Part shown: one piece after another, positions 51,559 through 60,964 of the stretch
Layout of the letters: the number at the start of each line of letters is the position of its first letter
How positions within the stretch are numbered: position 1 is the first letter of the stretch
NCBI GenBank assembly: GCA_019637755.1
Contig: JAHBVC010000001.1
Location: 896,480 to 960,479, forward strand
Direction: 5' to 3'
Source of the DNA: Anaerolineales bacterium
GTDB lineage: Bacteria > Chloroflexota > Anaerolineae > Anaerolineales > UBA11579
Length of the DNA: 64,000 bases
Translations under genes and position numbers: made by a program
The notes under the pieces: generated by a model
What the model saw: only the letters and a program-made list of their open reading frames with translations
What the model was told of the DNA's origin: nothing
Databases searched by the model: none

Positions 51559-52590
51559 CTAATCAAACAGCTCGCGGTGTGCTTGCACCCAGGCGACCAG
51601 CTCGGCCGTGCCCTGCTCTACGCCAATCGTGGGCTTCCAGGCTAGCGCCTTGCGCACCTTGCGGATATCGCTGATATAGACCTTCTGGTCGCCGGGACGA
51701 GTGGGCCCATAGCTCACCGGGATCTTGCGCCCGAGCAACTTCTCCAGCAGCGGGCCGCATTCCTTCCAGATCGACAGCGTGAAATCAGGCCCGCCGCCGA
51801 TGTTGAAGGCTTCGCCAGCCACTATGCGCTGGCGCGACACCGCGGCATCGTAGGCCGCGATCAGATCACGCACGTGCAGCATGTCGCGCACCTGCTTGCC
51901 ATCACCATAGATGCTGATCGGCTTGCCGAGCACGGCGGCGATCACGAACCAGGCCAGCCAGCCCTGGTCCTCCACGCCGAATTGGCGCGGGCCGTAGATA
52001 CAGCTCTGGCGGAAGACGACTGAGGGGATGTTGTAAATGCGCGCATAATCGCGCACGTATTGCTCGGCGGCGCCTTTGGAGCAGCCATACGGGGAGTGAA
52101 AATCGAGCTGCTGCGTTTCGGGCAGGCCGTGGGGCAGCTTGGCGTAGCGGTAGCGCGTCTTGCCTGTGAGCAGACGGTGCTCCAGCATCTCGCCATAGAC
52201 CTTGTTGGTGGAGGCATAGATAATGAAGGGTGCATGCCCGGCCCGCCGCGCCGCTTCAAGCACGTTGAAGGTGCCGAGGGCGTTGATCTCAAAATCAGTG
52301 CGCGGATCGGTCACTGAGGAGGTGACCGCCACCTGGCCGGCCAGGTGCGCGATCACCTCTGCACCGGCCACCGGCGCGTGCAGTGCCTCGGCGTCGCGCA
52401 CATCGCCAACCACCAGCTCGAACGACTCGGCGCCGTGGGCCTGGCGCAACCAGGCCAGGTTGCGCTCGGCGCCTTTGCGCGAGAGATTATCGAAGATGAC
52501 GACGCGTTCGCCGCGCTCCAGCAACGCATGCGCATAGTTGGAGCCGATGAATCCGGCGCCGCCGGTGATCAGATACTTTTTCTTTGCCAT
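51559..52590 (-). CDS. NAD-dependent epimerase, CDP-tyvelose/paratose 2-epimerase-like
   Basis: 343-residue extended SDR. GGAGFIGSNYAHALLERGE (9-27), VVGDVRDAEAL, IIYASTNKVYGEM, YGCSKGAAEQYVRDYARIYN (YxxxK), QSCIYGPRQFGVEDQGWLAWFVIA, GDGKQVRDMLHVRDL and FNIGGGPDFTLSIWKE. The STNKVYG and SIWKE strings are typical of CDP-paratose 2-epimerase (TyvE/RfbE) relatives, so a dideoxy or related nucleotide sugar may be the substrate. It follows the flippase-like gene by 3 bases and lies in a lepA operon. Confidence 0.9.
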   Translation of the reverse strand: MAKKKYLITGGAGFIGSNYAHALLERGERVVIFDNLSRKGAERNLAWLRQAHGAESFELVVGDVRDAEALHAPVAGAEVIAHLAGQVAVTSSVTDPRTDFEINALGTFNVLEAARRAGHAPFIIYASTNKVYGEMLEHRLLTGKTRYRYAKLPHGLPETQQLDFHSPYGCSKGAAEQYVRDYARIYNIPSVVFRQSCIYGPRQFGVEDQGWLAWFVIAAVLGKPISIYGDGKQVRDMLHVRDLIAAYDAAVSRQRIVAGEAFNIGGGPDFTLSIWKECGPLLEKLLGRKIPVSYGPTRPGDQKVYISDIRKVRKALAWKPTIGVEQGTAELVAWVQAHRELFD

Positions 52591-52593
52591 AGG

Positions 52594-53598
52594 TCAGGCC
52601 TGCCGGTTAAGCAAGGTTCGGTAAATATCACCCAGGGATTCACCCTGTTGCCAGAAGCCAATGATACCGATGATGCCAGTGATCACAAAATAGGTGAGGT
52701 GGCCCACCACGGCATAGGCCAGCGCGATGGCGGGGTCTGCATTGAAGAAGCTTAGCGCGCCCACCAGCACGCCCTCAAATACGCCGATGTAGCCCGGCGA
52801 TGAGGGCAACGCCACGCCCAACGAGGATACGCCAATACTGAAGAAGGCCCATAGCCATTGCGCCATGGGGAAAAAGGCGCGCATCAGCACGAAGTACCAG
52901 GCTACGTTGAACAACCAGGTCAGCACCATCCAAAACAGCACCTGCAAAAAGCGTTTGCCATCGCGCAGGGCTGAGAGCCCTTCCGTGAAGGCGCCAGCCT
53001 TATCCACCAGCCACTCGCGCAGCGCCGGCCAGCGGCCGGTGAGGCGCTGGATCAGCGCCGGTACCTGCTTGGGGTTGCTGGCCATCCAGAACAGCAGGCC
53101 AAAGCCAATCCCCACCAAACCCAGCGAAACGTAGGCGGCGGTACGCGCCCACTCCGCGCCCACCACCAGCGGCAGGGTGAAGAGCAGCAGCGCGGCGGCC
53201 AAGCCGAGATCGAAAACGCGCTCGACCACCACGGTGGAGAGCGCCTCCCAGAAGCTGAGCTTGGCGCGGTTGCTGATCAGCAGGGCGCGCCCCAACTCGC
53301 CGAGGCGGAAGGGCAGCACATTGTTGAGCAGATAGGCCTGGTTGACCACCAGAAACGCCTCCTTGATGGAGGCGCGTTCCTGCAAGATGGTACGCCAGGC
53401 CAGGCTGCGCGTCAGCAGAGTGCCGAAGAACAGCAGCACCACCAGCGGGAACCAGCTAAAGTCAGCAATGCGCAAAGCCGGGCCGAGTTGGTCAACATCA
53501 ATAAAGTAGAACAGGCCCACCACGGCGGCGGCGGTGACCAGCAAGCCGGGCAGTAAGCGCAGCCAGGGATTGGGCGTAGAGGCGTTAGTTTTTGTCAT
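52594..53598 (-). CDS. Flippase-like (UPF0104/lysylphosphatidylglycerol synthase TM region) membrane protein
   Basis: 334-residue protein with about eight membrane helices of the AglD/MprF transmembrane family. It shows [27 protein letters not shown] near residue 45, then [46 protein letters not shown], and later [32 protein letters not shown], both diagnostic. Relatives take part in moving or modifying lipid-linked glycans. The gene starts 14 bases inside the end of lepA and ends 3 bases before the epimerase gene. Confidence 0.92.
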   Translation of the reverse strand: MTKTNASTPNPWLRLLPGLLVTAAAVVGLFYFIDVDQLGPALRIADFSWFPLVVLLFFGTLLTRSLAWRTILQERASIKEAFLVVNQAYLLNNVLPFRLGELGRALLISNRAKLSFWEALSTVVVERVFDLGLAAALLLFTLPLVVGAEWARTAAYVSLGLVGIGFGLLFWMASNPKQVPALIQRLTGRWPALREWLVDKAGAFTEGLSALRDGKRFLQVLFWMVLTWLFNVAWYFVLMRAFFPMAQWLWAFFSIGVSSLGVALPSSPGYIGVFEGVLVGALSFFNADPAIALAYAVVGHLTYFVITGIIGIIGFWQQGESLGDIYRTLLNRQA

Positions 53599-55387
53599 CG
53601 CTCAGGCGCAATACCGCCAGGAAGGCCTCTTGTGGAATTTCTACACTGCCCACCATCTTCATGCGCTTCTTCCCCTTCTTTTGCTTTTCGAGCAGCTTGC
53701 GTTTGCGGGTGATATCACCGCCATAACATTTAGCCAGCACGTCCTTGCGCATGGCTTGCACATTGGCGCGCGAGATCACGCGCCCCTGCGAAACCGCCTG
53801 GATCGGCACCACAAACAATTGGCGCGGGATCAAATCTTTGAGCTTGGTGATCAGCGCCTGACCCTTGTGATAGGCGGCATCTTTGTGCACGATGGTAGTG
53901 AAGGCATCCACCGGCTCATAATTGACGTGGATCTCCAGCTTCACCAGGCGGTCGGCGCGGTATTCCTTGAATTGGTAGTCCAGCGAGGCATAGCCGCGCG
54001 TCACCGATTTCAACTGGTCGAAAAAATCGACAATGATCTCGGCCAGCGGGATCTCAAAGCTCAGCTGCACGCGGTCTTTGCCCGGGTGGTCTTGCCCGGT
54101 GAAAATCCCGCGGCGGCGCTTGACCATTTCCATCACCGGGCCGTAATAGGCGGTGGGCGTAAATATCTGAATGTCCATCCACGGCTCACGCACCTCGGCG
54201 ATCTCACCCTCGTCGGGTAGCTCGGCGGGCGAATCAATGCGGCGCGTCTCGCCACTGTGCAGCACCACTTCGTAAGCGACGGAGGGTGCGGTAACGATGA
54301 TGTCCAGGTCGTACTCGCGCTCCAGGCGCTCCTGAATGATCTCCATATGGAACATACCGAGGAAACCACAACGGAAGCCGAAGTTGAGCGCTTGCGAAGT
54401 CTCTGGCTCGTAGACCAGTGAGGCATCGTTGAGCTGCAGCTTCTCCAGCGCTTCTTTGAGCTCCTGGTAGTCGTCGCCCTCTACTGGGTAGATGCCAGCG
54501 AAGACCATCGATTTAACCTGGCGGTAACCGGGCAGCGGTTCGCTGGCCGGGTTGGCTTTATAGGTAAGCGTGTCGCCTACGCGGCATTCGGCCACGGACT
54601 TATAGCCGGTCGCCACGTAGCCGACCTCGCCGGTGTTGAGGCTGGCCCCGGCGGTGAGCCGCGGGGTGAAGCTGCCGACTTCGATCGGCTTGAACTCCGC
54701 ACCGGTGGCCATCAAGCGCAGCGGCTCCTCGCCCACCACGCTGCCATCCATCACACGCACATAGGCCACAACCCCTTTGTAGGTGTCGTAGTGCGAGTCA
54801 AAGATCAGGGCGCGCAGCGGCGCGTCCGGGTTGCCCTTGGGCGGCGGTACGCGCTGCACCACCGCTTCGAGCACACTCTCGATATTCAAGCCCGACTTAG
54901 CGGAAATTTGCAGCACATCCTCTTCGGGCACGCCGAGCAGCTCAACGATCTCAGCCGTCACGCGGACCGGGTCGGCGGCCGGCATATCGATCTTGTTGAT
55001 CACCGGAATGATCTCCAGATCCGAACCCAACGCCAGGTACAGGTTGGCCAGCGTCTGCGCCTGCACGCCCTGGGTGGCATCCACGATCAGGATGGCACCT
55101 TCGCAGGCTTCCAGGGCGCGGCTGACCTCGTAGCCAAAATCTACGTGGCCCGGGGTATCGATCAGATGCAACTCATAGGTCTGCCCGTCATTGGCCTTGT
55201 ACTGCATGCGCACGGCGGAGGCCTTGATGGTGACGCCCTTTTCGCGCTCCAGGTCCATGCTGTCCAGCACTTGGGCTTGCATATCTCGCGCCGACACCGT
55301 GCCGGTGAGTTGCAGCAAACGGTCCGCCAGCGTGGACTTGCCGTGGTCAATATGGGCAATGATGCAGAAGTTACGGATATGTTGCAT
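53585..55387 (-). CDS. lepA: Elongation factor 4 (LepA GTPase)
   Basis: 600-residue ribosome-associated GTPase of normal length. G1 [10 protein letters not shown]2 region with [11 protein letters not shown]3 [17 protein letters not shown]4 NKIDMP and G5 SAKSGLN are intact; domains II, III and V follow, and the LepA-specific C-terminal domain includes [60 protein letters not shown] and [20 protein letters not shown] -10-like TATACT lies 9 nt before the ATG with no Shine-Dalgarno sequence. Two envelope genes follow in the same transcription unit. Confidence 0.97.
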   Translation of the reverse strand: MQHIRNFCIIAHIDHGKSTLADRLLQLTGTVSARDMQAQVLDSMDLEREKGVTIKASAVRMQYKANDGQTYELHLIDTPGHVDFGYEVSRALEACEGAILIVDATQGVQAQTLANLYLALGSDLEIIPVINKIDMPAADPVRVTAEIVELLGVPEEDVLQISAKSGLNIESVLEAVVQRVPPPKGNPDAPLRALIFDSHYDTYKGVVAYVRVMDGSVVGEEPLRLMATGAEFKPIEVGSFTPRLTAGASLNTGEVGYVATGYKSVAECRVGDTLTYKANPASEPLPGYRQVKSMVFAGIYPVEGDDYQELKEALEKLQLNDASLVYEPETSQALNFGFRCGFLGMFHMEIIQERLEREYDLDIIVTAPSVAYEVVLHSGETRRIDSPAELPDEGEIAEVREPWMDIQIFTPTAYYGPVMEMVKRRRGIFTGQDHPGKDRVQLSFEIPLAEIIVDFFDQLKSVTRGYASLDYQFKEYRADRLVKLEIHVNYEPVDAFTTIVHKDAAYHKGQALITKLKDLIPRQLFVVPIQAVSQGRVISRANVQAMRKDVLAKCYGGDITRKRKLLEKQKKGKKRMKMVGSVEIPQEAFLAVLRLSDDKN

Positions 55388-55396
55388 AGAGAGGGA

Positions 55397-55402
55397 AGTA
55401 TA
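55397..55402 (-). promoter_or_regulatory. -10 element of lepA
   Basis: TATACT on the minus strand, 9 nt before the lepA ATG at 55387. No clear -35 and no ribosome binding site; transcription would begin within a few bases of the start codon. Confidence 0.45.
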
Positions 55403-55411
55403 ACTGAGCGA

Positions 55412-55439
55412 GCTAGCGGCTGCGGCGCTAGCGGCTGCG
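55412..55439. repeat. Two tandem copies of a 15-bp unit
   Basis: GCTAGCGGCTGCG occurs at 55412-55424 and again at 55427-55439, in the gap upstream of lepA. A hairpin GCTGTGC-CTTTA-GCACAGC follows at 55459-55477, without a T run. Confidence 0.6.
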
Positions 55440-55481
55440 CCAGTGGCGGCGTGCTATTGCTGTGCCTTTAGCACAGCCACG

Positions 55482-56174
55482 CTAACGCAAGCGTGCCAAG
55501 GTCTTGGCGTTGGTGATCTCGCGCAGCACATCGGCGGCCACCCAGCGGGCGGACTTGGAACCGCTGACCTCGGCGGCACGCGCAATACGCGTGGCCACGG
55601 CCACGGCGTGCTTGTTGAGAAACTGGCTACGCTTGCCCAGCTGGCGCAGCGCCCAACTGCTGGCCTTTTTTACAAAATTGCGCTCGTCATCCGCCACGGC
55701 TTCAATAGCCGGAAAGAAGCGCAGGAAGGTGTCCTCTGGCTCCTTTTTGCGATGCACGGCCAACCAGGCCATCATCGCCAGCCCAGCGCGGCGCACAAAC
55801 TCACGTTTGGAGCGCGTCCACTGATAGGCCTTATCGAAGGCATGTGGCGTGGGCTCAAACAGGTGGCCGGTCACTGTATCGCAAATGTCCCAGGAGTTGA
55901 AATCACGCACCCAGGCATCCATCTGGGTCTTGGTAACCTGCTTGGGGTCATCCACAAACGCAGCCAGCAACCGCGCTTCGTGGTAGCCACTCTCCCAGAG
56001 CTCCCGCGCCAGCGCGTGGTCGCGGCGGTACTGCTTGGCGATGGCGTGCAACGCCGGGTGCGGCACGCCGAAGGCTTTCTCAGTTGAGATGCTAAAGCGC
56101 ATCATACCAGCCAGGTTCTTGGCTGTGCCTTGGGATTTGAGCTGCTTGAGAATGGCGTTGAGTTTAGCGCTCAT
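55482..56174 (-). CDS. DNA alkylation repair protein (AlkD-like HEAT-repeat)
   Basis: 230-residue all-helical protein of the AlkC/AlkD family, DNA glycosylases that remove alkylated bases without flipping them. Family segments are GVPHPALHAIAKQYRRDHALARELWESGYHEARLLAAFVDDP, FNSWDICDTVTGHLF (the catalytic-site region with conserved Trp-Asp), SKREFVRRAGLAMMAWLAVH and DERNFVKKASSWALRQLGKRS. The ATG at 56174 is chosen because the upstream 14 codons are inside an intergenic repeat. The preceding stretch gives no strong ribosome binding site. Confidence 0.9.
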   Translation of the reverse strand: MSAKLNAILKQLKSQGTAKNLAGMMRFSISTEKAFGVPHPALHAIAKQYRRDHALARELWESGYHEARLLAAFVDDPKQVTKTQMDAWVRDFNSWDICDTVTGHLFEPTPHAFDKAYQWTRSKREFVRRAGLAMMAWLAVHRKKEPEDTFLRFFPAIEAVADDERNFVKKASSWALRQLGKRSQFLNKHAVAVATRIARAAEVSGSKSARWVAADVLREITNAKTLARLR

Positions 56175-56189
56175 TATTAGTTTAATTCT

Positions 56190-56220
56190 GCCGCGGATGG
56201 ACGCAGATGGACGCAAATAA
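56190..56220. repeat. GGACGCAGATGGACGCA-type dispersed short repeat
   Basis: GCCGCGGATGGACGCAGATGG followed by ACGCAAATAA; another member of the family at 24014-24043 and 28792-28823. A TGTGTCCTTTATGGCTTGTGG string follows at about 56230. Confidence 0.55.
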
Positions 56221-56274
56221 ATGCTTTCTTGTGTCCTTTATGGCTTGTGGTTAGCGCTGTGATCTCATCCACAC

Positions 56275-56526
56275 TTATTCCGCGGTTATCTTAGCCACAT
56301 GCCGTTTCAACAGAAGGAAACCAGCCCGCGAAACGATTGTTGCCACCACGACCGCGTATCCAAAACTGGTGCGCATATGACTTGGTAGCTCCAGCGCGAT
56401 GGCCGCAATTAGAAGTAGCAGACACAGTAAGGGTAAAAACAGTAACAGCATAAATATCCTGTCAAATCGTCGGCGTACCTGAGGATGCAGTTTTCCTATG
56501 TCTTCTTGAAATTGCTTTAGGCTCAT
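56275..56526 (-). CDS. Small hypothetical membrane protein
   Basis: 83-residue protein of unknown family. A basic amphipathic N-terminus (QFQEDIGKLHPQVRRRFDR) is followed by two hydrophobic segments (about residues 25-47 and 55-73) and a short Lys-rich tail. AAGAGGT lies about 5 nt before the ATG, which supports a real gene. Its base composition is more AT-rich than the neighbours. Neither side suggests a function. Confidence 0.6.
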   Translation of the reverse strand: MSLKQFQEDIGKLHPQVRRRFDRIFMLLLFLPLLCLLLLIAAIALELPSHMRTSFGYAVVVATIVSRAGFLLLKRHVAKITAE

Positions 56527-56650
56527 TCTGACCTCTTAGCCTCTCGTCCGATTTGCCGCACACATCAGTGGATTAACCTCATTAGGTCATGTATACCCCT
56601 CGCTTCATTCGGGGACATACATAACTCCCTATGCCTTTGTGATTATGGTT

Positions 56651-56686
56651 TTATCTGCGTACATCTGCGTTTATCTGCGGCAAAGA
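56651..56686. repeat. ATCTGCGT tandem short repeat
   Basis: Three units TTATCTGCGT, ACATCTGCGT and TTATCTGCGG, directly before the end of gatA. Confidence 0.6.
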
Positions 56687-56687
56687 T

Positions 56688-58271
56688 TTAGATGTTAGCC
56701 AGCACCTGCGGCCGCTCACTGCGCCAGGCATCGCCTTCAGTGGCGGCTTCGTAGGCGCGGGCGGTGCGCAGCAGCGTCGCCTCGGAAAAGTCCGGCCCCA
56801 CCAACTGGATACCCAGCGGCAGCTTGTCACCACTTAGCCCGGCGGGCAGCGAGATGGCCGGCACACCAGCATGGTTTGCGGGCACCGCCAACTGGTCGGC
56901 GTATTGCATCAGCACTGAGTCGCCGTAGATGTCGCCCACGGGGAAGGCGGTGGTGGGCGTGGTGGCGGTCAGCAGGGCATCCAGCTTGTGCGTGCCATTG
57001 GCGTCAAAGGCGGTATCAAAGTCACCACGAATCAGCGAGCGCACTTGCAGGGCGCGGTGATAGTACTGCTCGCTGTATTGCGCCGCGCTGACGTACATAC
57101 CCATCAGGATACGCAACTTGGGCTGCGGGCCAAAACCTTCGGCACGCGTCTTGCGGTACAGGTCCCGCAAATCCTTGGGTTTCAGCGCCGTGCGGTAGCC
57201 GTACTTCACGCCATCGAAGCGATGCAGGTTGGACGCGGCTTCCACACGTGAGATCACAAAATAGGCCGGAATGCCATAGCGCGTGTGCGGCATGGGCACA
57301 TTCTCAATAATGCGCGCCCCAGCGTCCGAGAGCTTGTCGGCGGCGCGCAGCACCGCAGCGGCGATCTCTTTGGGCAACGGCTGGCTGTCAATCTCGCCCG
57401 TCTCCGCGTTGAAGAACGTAATCTTGTCGTAATCCGGCGAGAGGCCAATGCGCAGCCCCTTCACGCCCTCCTCCAGCGCGGCGGTGTAATCCGAGGCCGG
57501 CGTGGCCGCCGCGGTGCTATCGCGCGGGTCTGGCCCGGCGATGGCATTCAGCATCAACGCCGTATCGCGCACGTTGCGCGCCATCGGGCCTGGGCAATCC
57601 AACGAGGAGCCGAAGGCGATCAGGCCATAGCGCGAGACGCGGCCATAGGTGGGCTTCATGCCCACAATGCCACAGAACGCCGCGGGCTGGCGGATCGAGC
57701 CGGCCGTGTCCGTGCCCAGCGAAAGCGCGCCCTCGCCCGCAGCCACCGCGGCAGCGCTGCCACCGCTGGAGCCGCCGGGCACATGCGCTGGGTTCCACGG
57801 GTTGCGTGCGGCGGGCTGGTACGCAGATGACTCGTTGGACGAGCCATAGGTGAACTCATCCAGATTGACCTTGCCCAGCATCACCGCACCGGCCGCATCC
57901 ATGCGCGCTACCGGGGTTGCCGTATAGGGCGCTACAAAGTTGGAGAGGATGCGCGAGGCGGCCGTGGTGAGTACGTCTTTGACCGCAAAAATATCCTTGA
58001 CGGTGTAGGGGACACCGGCCAACGGGCCGGGCACCTCACCTTTAGCCAGGCGGGCGTCAATGTCTTTGGCCTGCTGGCGGGCACGTTCATCCGTCACAGT
58101 AATGAAGGCGTGCACCTTCTCCACATCATCGGCCGGGCCGTCCAAGCGGCCGGGTTCGCCGTCCACGGCGCGTACGCGCTCCAACGCAGCTTCGGTAGCC
58201 TCCAGTGCAGAGACTTCCTTCTTCTTAACAAGCTCAGCGAGCTGGTGGGCAGAGAGATCAGCGAGATGCAT
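56688..58271 (-). CDS. gatA: Asp-tRNA(Asn)/Glu-tRNA(Gln) amidotransferase subunit A
   Basis: 527-residue amidase subunit that releases ammonia from glutamine for transamidation of mischarged tRNA. The Ser-cis-Ser-Lys triad is visible as Lys92 (GVPYTVKDIF), Ser168 (VPGGSSGGS) and Ser192 (DTAGSIRQPA), with the expected spacing. About 40 residues longer than typical GatA, partly from an insert near residues 37-52. The ATG at 58271 follows the gatC stop by one base; the longer open frame overlaps gatC in another frame and is not used. gatB is not in the window. Confidence 0.96.
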   Translation of the reverse strand: MHLADLSAHQLAELVKKKEVSALEATEAALERVRAVDGEPGRLDGPADDVEKVHAFITVTDERARQQAKDIDARLAKGEVPGPLAGVPYTVKDIFAVKDVLTTAASRILSNFVAPYTATPVARMDAAGAVMLGKVNLDEFTYGSSNESSAYQPAARNPWNPAHVPGGSSGGSAAAVAAGEGALSLGTDTAGSIRQPAAFCGIVGMKPTYGRVSRYGLIAFGSSLDCPGPMARNVRDTALMLNAIAGPDPRDSTAAATPASDYTAALEEGVKGLRIGLSPDYDKITFFNAETGEIDSQPLPKEIAAAVLRAADKLSDAGARIIENVPMPHTRYGIPAYFVISRVEAASNLHRFDGVKYGYRTALKPKDLRDLYRKTRAEGFGPQPKLRILMGMYVSAAQYSEQYYHRALQVRSLIRGDFDTAFDANGTHKLDALLTATTPTTAFPVGDIYGDSVLMQYADQLAVPANHAGVPAISLPAGLSGDKLPLGIQLVGPDFSEATLLRTARAYEAATEGDAWRSERPQVLANI

Positions 58272-58272
58272 A

Positions 58273-58593
58273 TCAGTCCAAATCCTGGTGCGGAATCTCA
58301 GGCACCACAAAGTAGCCATCGCTGGTCTGCGGCGCGCCAGCCTGGATATCCGCCGCTTCCGGCGCCTGCACCTGCGCATCCTTGCGCAGCGGTGCGCGCA
58401 GCTCAGCCGGGAACGGCACGCCGTGCGCCGCCGAGGGCGTGCCCTCAGGGATGGGGATGGCCGCCAGCTCTTCAATCGACTTGAGCTGTTTGTTCATCTG
58501 GTCACGCAGATATTCGCCATCCTCAGGCGAAAGCTCGAGGGCAGCCAGTTCTACGAGATGTTTAAAGAGATCAGGGGAGATTTGTTCGGTCAT
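58273..58593 (-). CDS. gatC: Asp-tRNA(Asn)/Glu-tRNA(Gln) amidotransferase subunit C
   Basis: 106-residue clamp subunit that links GatA and GatB. DLFKHLVELAALELSPEDGEYLRDQMNKQLKSIEEL is the conserved helical start and RKDAQVQAPEAADIQAGAPQTSDGYFVVPEI the C-terminal wrap. The ATG at 58593 is the first that keeps family alignment; the frame is open further upstream through the promoter region. It has an extended -10 promoter of its own and is followed at once by gatA. Confidence 0.94.
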   Translation of the reverse strand: MTEQISPDLFKHLVELAALELSPEDGEYLRDQMNKQLKSIEELAAIPIPEGTPSAAHGVPFPAELRAPLRKDAQVQAPEAADIQAGAPQTSDGYFVVPEIPHQDLD

Positions 58594-58611
58594 TTCACGC
58601 TCGCTCGCGGC

Positions 58612-58620
58612 AGTATACCA
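58612..58620 (-). promoter_or_regulatory. Extended -10 promoter of gatCA
   Basis: TGGTATACT on the minus strand (TG-N-TATACT). Transcription would start about 12 nt before the gatC ATG. It lies back to back with the acyl-CoA dehydrogenase promoter. Confidence 0.6.
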
Positions 58621-58643
58621 TCCGAGGCCTGGCCAGCTCCAAA

Positions 58644-58652
58644 TGCTATAAT
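58644..58652 (+). promoter_or_regulatory. Extended -10 promoter of the acyl-CoA dehydrogenase gene
   Basis: TGCTATAAT on the plus strand, a perfect TG-N-TATAAT, about 75 bases before the ATG at 58728. No good -35 is present. Confidence 0.65.
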
Positions 58653-58727
58653 CGCAGCCGTAGTCAGGCGCATCATCGATGTGATGACCGTATCGAACAC
58701 TCCAACATTCTCCGGAGGCAGTCCCCA

Positions 58728-59894
<1,167 letters not shown>

Positions 59895-59898
59895 TGCA

Positions 59899-60948
59899 AT
59901 GAAACCTTGGGCGTGGGTTGCAGCAGTTCTGCTGTTCGCCGCGTGCGCTTCCCCCACCGCGTTGCCAACCACACTGCCCGCACCTCCGGCGGGCAGTGCT
60001 GTACTCAAAGGCTACGGCATCTCGCCGCTGGGCTTCCCGGGCGATTACAGCCAGTATCCCCAATTCCTTGAAGAAGTAGCCGGCCTGCCCAACGGCGCAG
60101 TCATGTTCAACGGCGCTTGGCGTGATTCGATCGACAGCCGCGGCCAGCCGCCGCAGGCAGCTGCCGGTCTCATGCAGGCCGCGGCCCAATACGGCTTCAC
60201 CCCCATCATCGTCTTTGGCTGGCGCAGCGGCGCCCAGCTGCATCTGGATCTCCCCACGAACGCCACCAACAACTGGAGCAATGCCGAGGCGCGTGCCTTG
60301 TTCATCCAAATGCTGGTGGGCTTTGCCGCCGAGCACCATCCGCCCTATCTCTTCCTCGGTAACGAGAACGATGAATACTTCATCACCCAGCCCGAGGACT
60401 ATGTGCGCTGGGTCGAGGTCTACAACCAGGCCTATGACGCCATCAAGGCCGCCTCGCCTGCAACCCAGGTCGGCCCCATCTTTCAGTATGAGCGCATGGC
60501 CGGCCTCGGCCTGCTCAACGGCTGGAACGAAGCCCACTGGGGCGCGCTCGACGCCCACGATCTGAACAAGGTGGATGTCGTCGGCATTACGCTCTACCCC
60601 TGGTTCAGCGTTGCCACTCCCCAGCAGATTCCGGATGACTATCTGGCTCCCCTCTTACAGCACACCGGCGCCACACCGATTGCGATCACTGAAACGGGCT
60701 GGCCTGCGGATACACAAGGGCTGCAGACACCTTGGCAGGCCAGCCCGCAGACGCAGGTGGCCTATGTGGATGCGCTGCAGCGCATACTTCAAGGGACCAG
60801 CGTAAGCATCCTAAACTGGTTGTTCATCAACCCTATCGCCGCCGAACCCAACTCGTTGGAAGTGCAGTTATTTGGCAGCATATCTCTACGCACTGTCAGC
60901 GGGGACAAACGCCCCGTGTACGACGCATGGGTCAACTTCCTGCCCTAG
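59899..60948 (+). CDS. Clan GH-A-like glycoside hydrolase lipoprotein
   Basis: 349-residue exported protein. Signal peptide and lipobox FAAC (Cys near residue 16), then a Pro/Thr linker. The TIM-barrel domain has an acid/base candidate Glu156 in FLGNENDEY and a nucleophile candidate Glu265 in AITETGWP, about 110 residues apart, as in clan GH-A families such as GH53 or GH17. VVGITLYPW supports a family strand. Substrate is unknown. It starts 4 bases after the acyl-CoA dehydrogenase stop, an odd partner, and ends 16 bases from the convergent next gene. Confidence 0.82.
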   Translation: MKPWAWVAAVLLFAACASPTALPTTLPAPPAGSAVLKGYGISPLGFPGDYSQYPQFLEEVAGLPNGAVMFNGAWRDSIDSRGQPPQAAAGLMQAAAQYGFTPIIVFGWRSGAQLHLDLPTNATNNWSNAEARALFIQMLVGFAAEHHPPYLFLGNENDEYFITQPEDYVRWVEVYNQAYDAIKAASPATQVGPIFQYERMAGLGLLNGWNEAHWGALDAHDLNKVDVVGITLYPWFSVATPQQIPDDYLAPLLQHTGATPIAITETGWPADTQGLQTPWQASPQTQVAYVDALQRILQGTSVSILNWLFINPIAAEPNSLEVQLFGSISLRTVSGDKRPVYDAWVNFLP

Positions 60949-60964
60949 ACACGCTGGGAGACAG

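Noticed and set aside
55459-55477. Hairpin upstream of lepA as a terminator
   Set aside because: The stem is followed by mixed sequence on both strands with no T run.
58272-58475. Upstream extension of gatA into gatC
   Set aside because: The extra 68 codons are Arg-rich and overlap gatC out of frame; the ATG at 58271, one base after the gatC stop, gives the correct GatA N-terminus.
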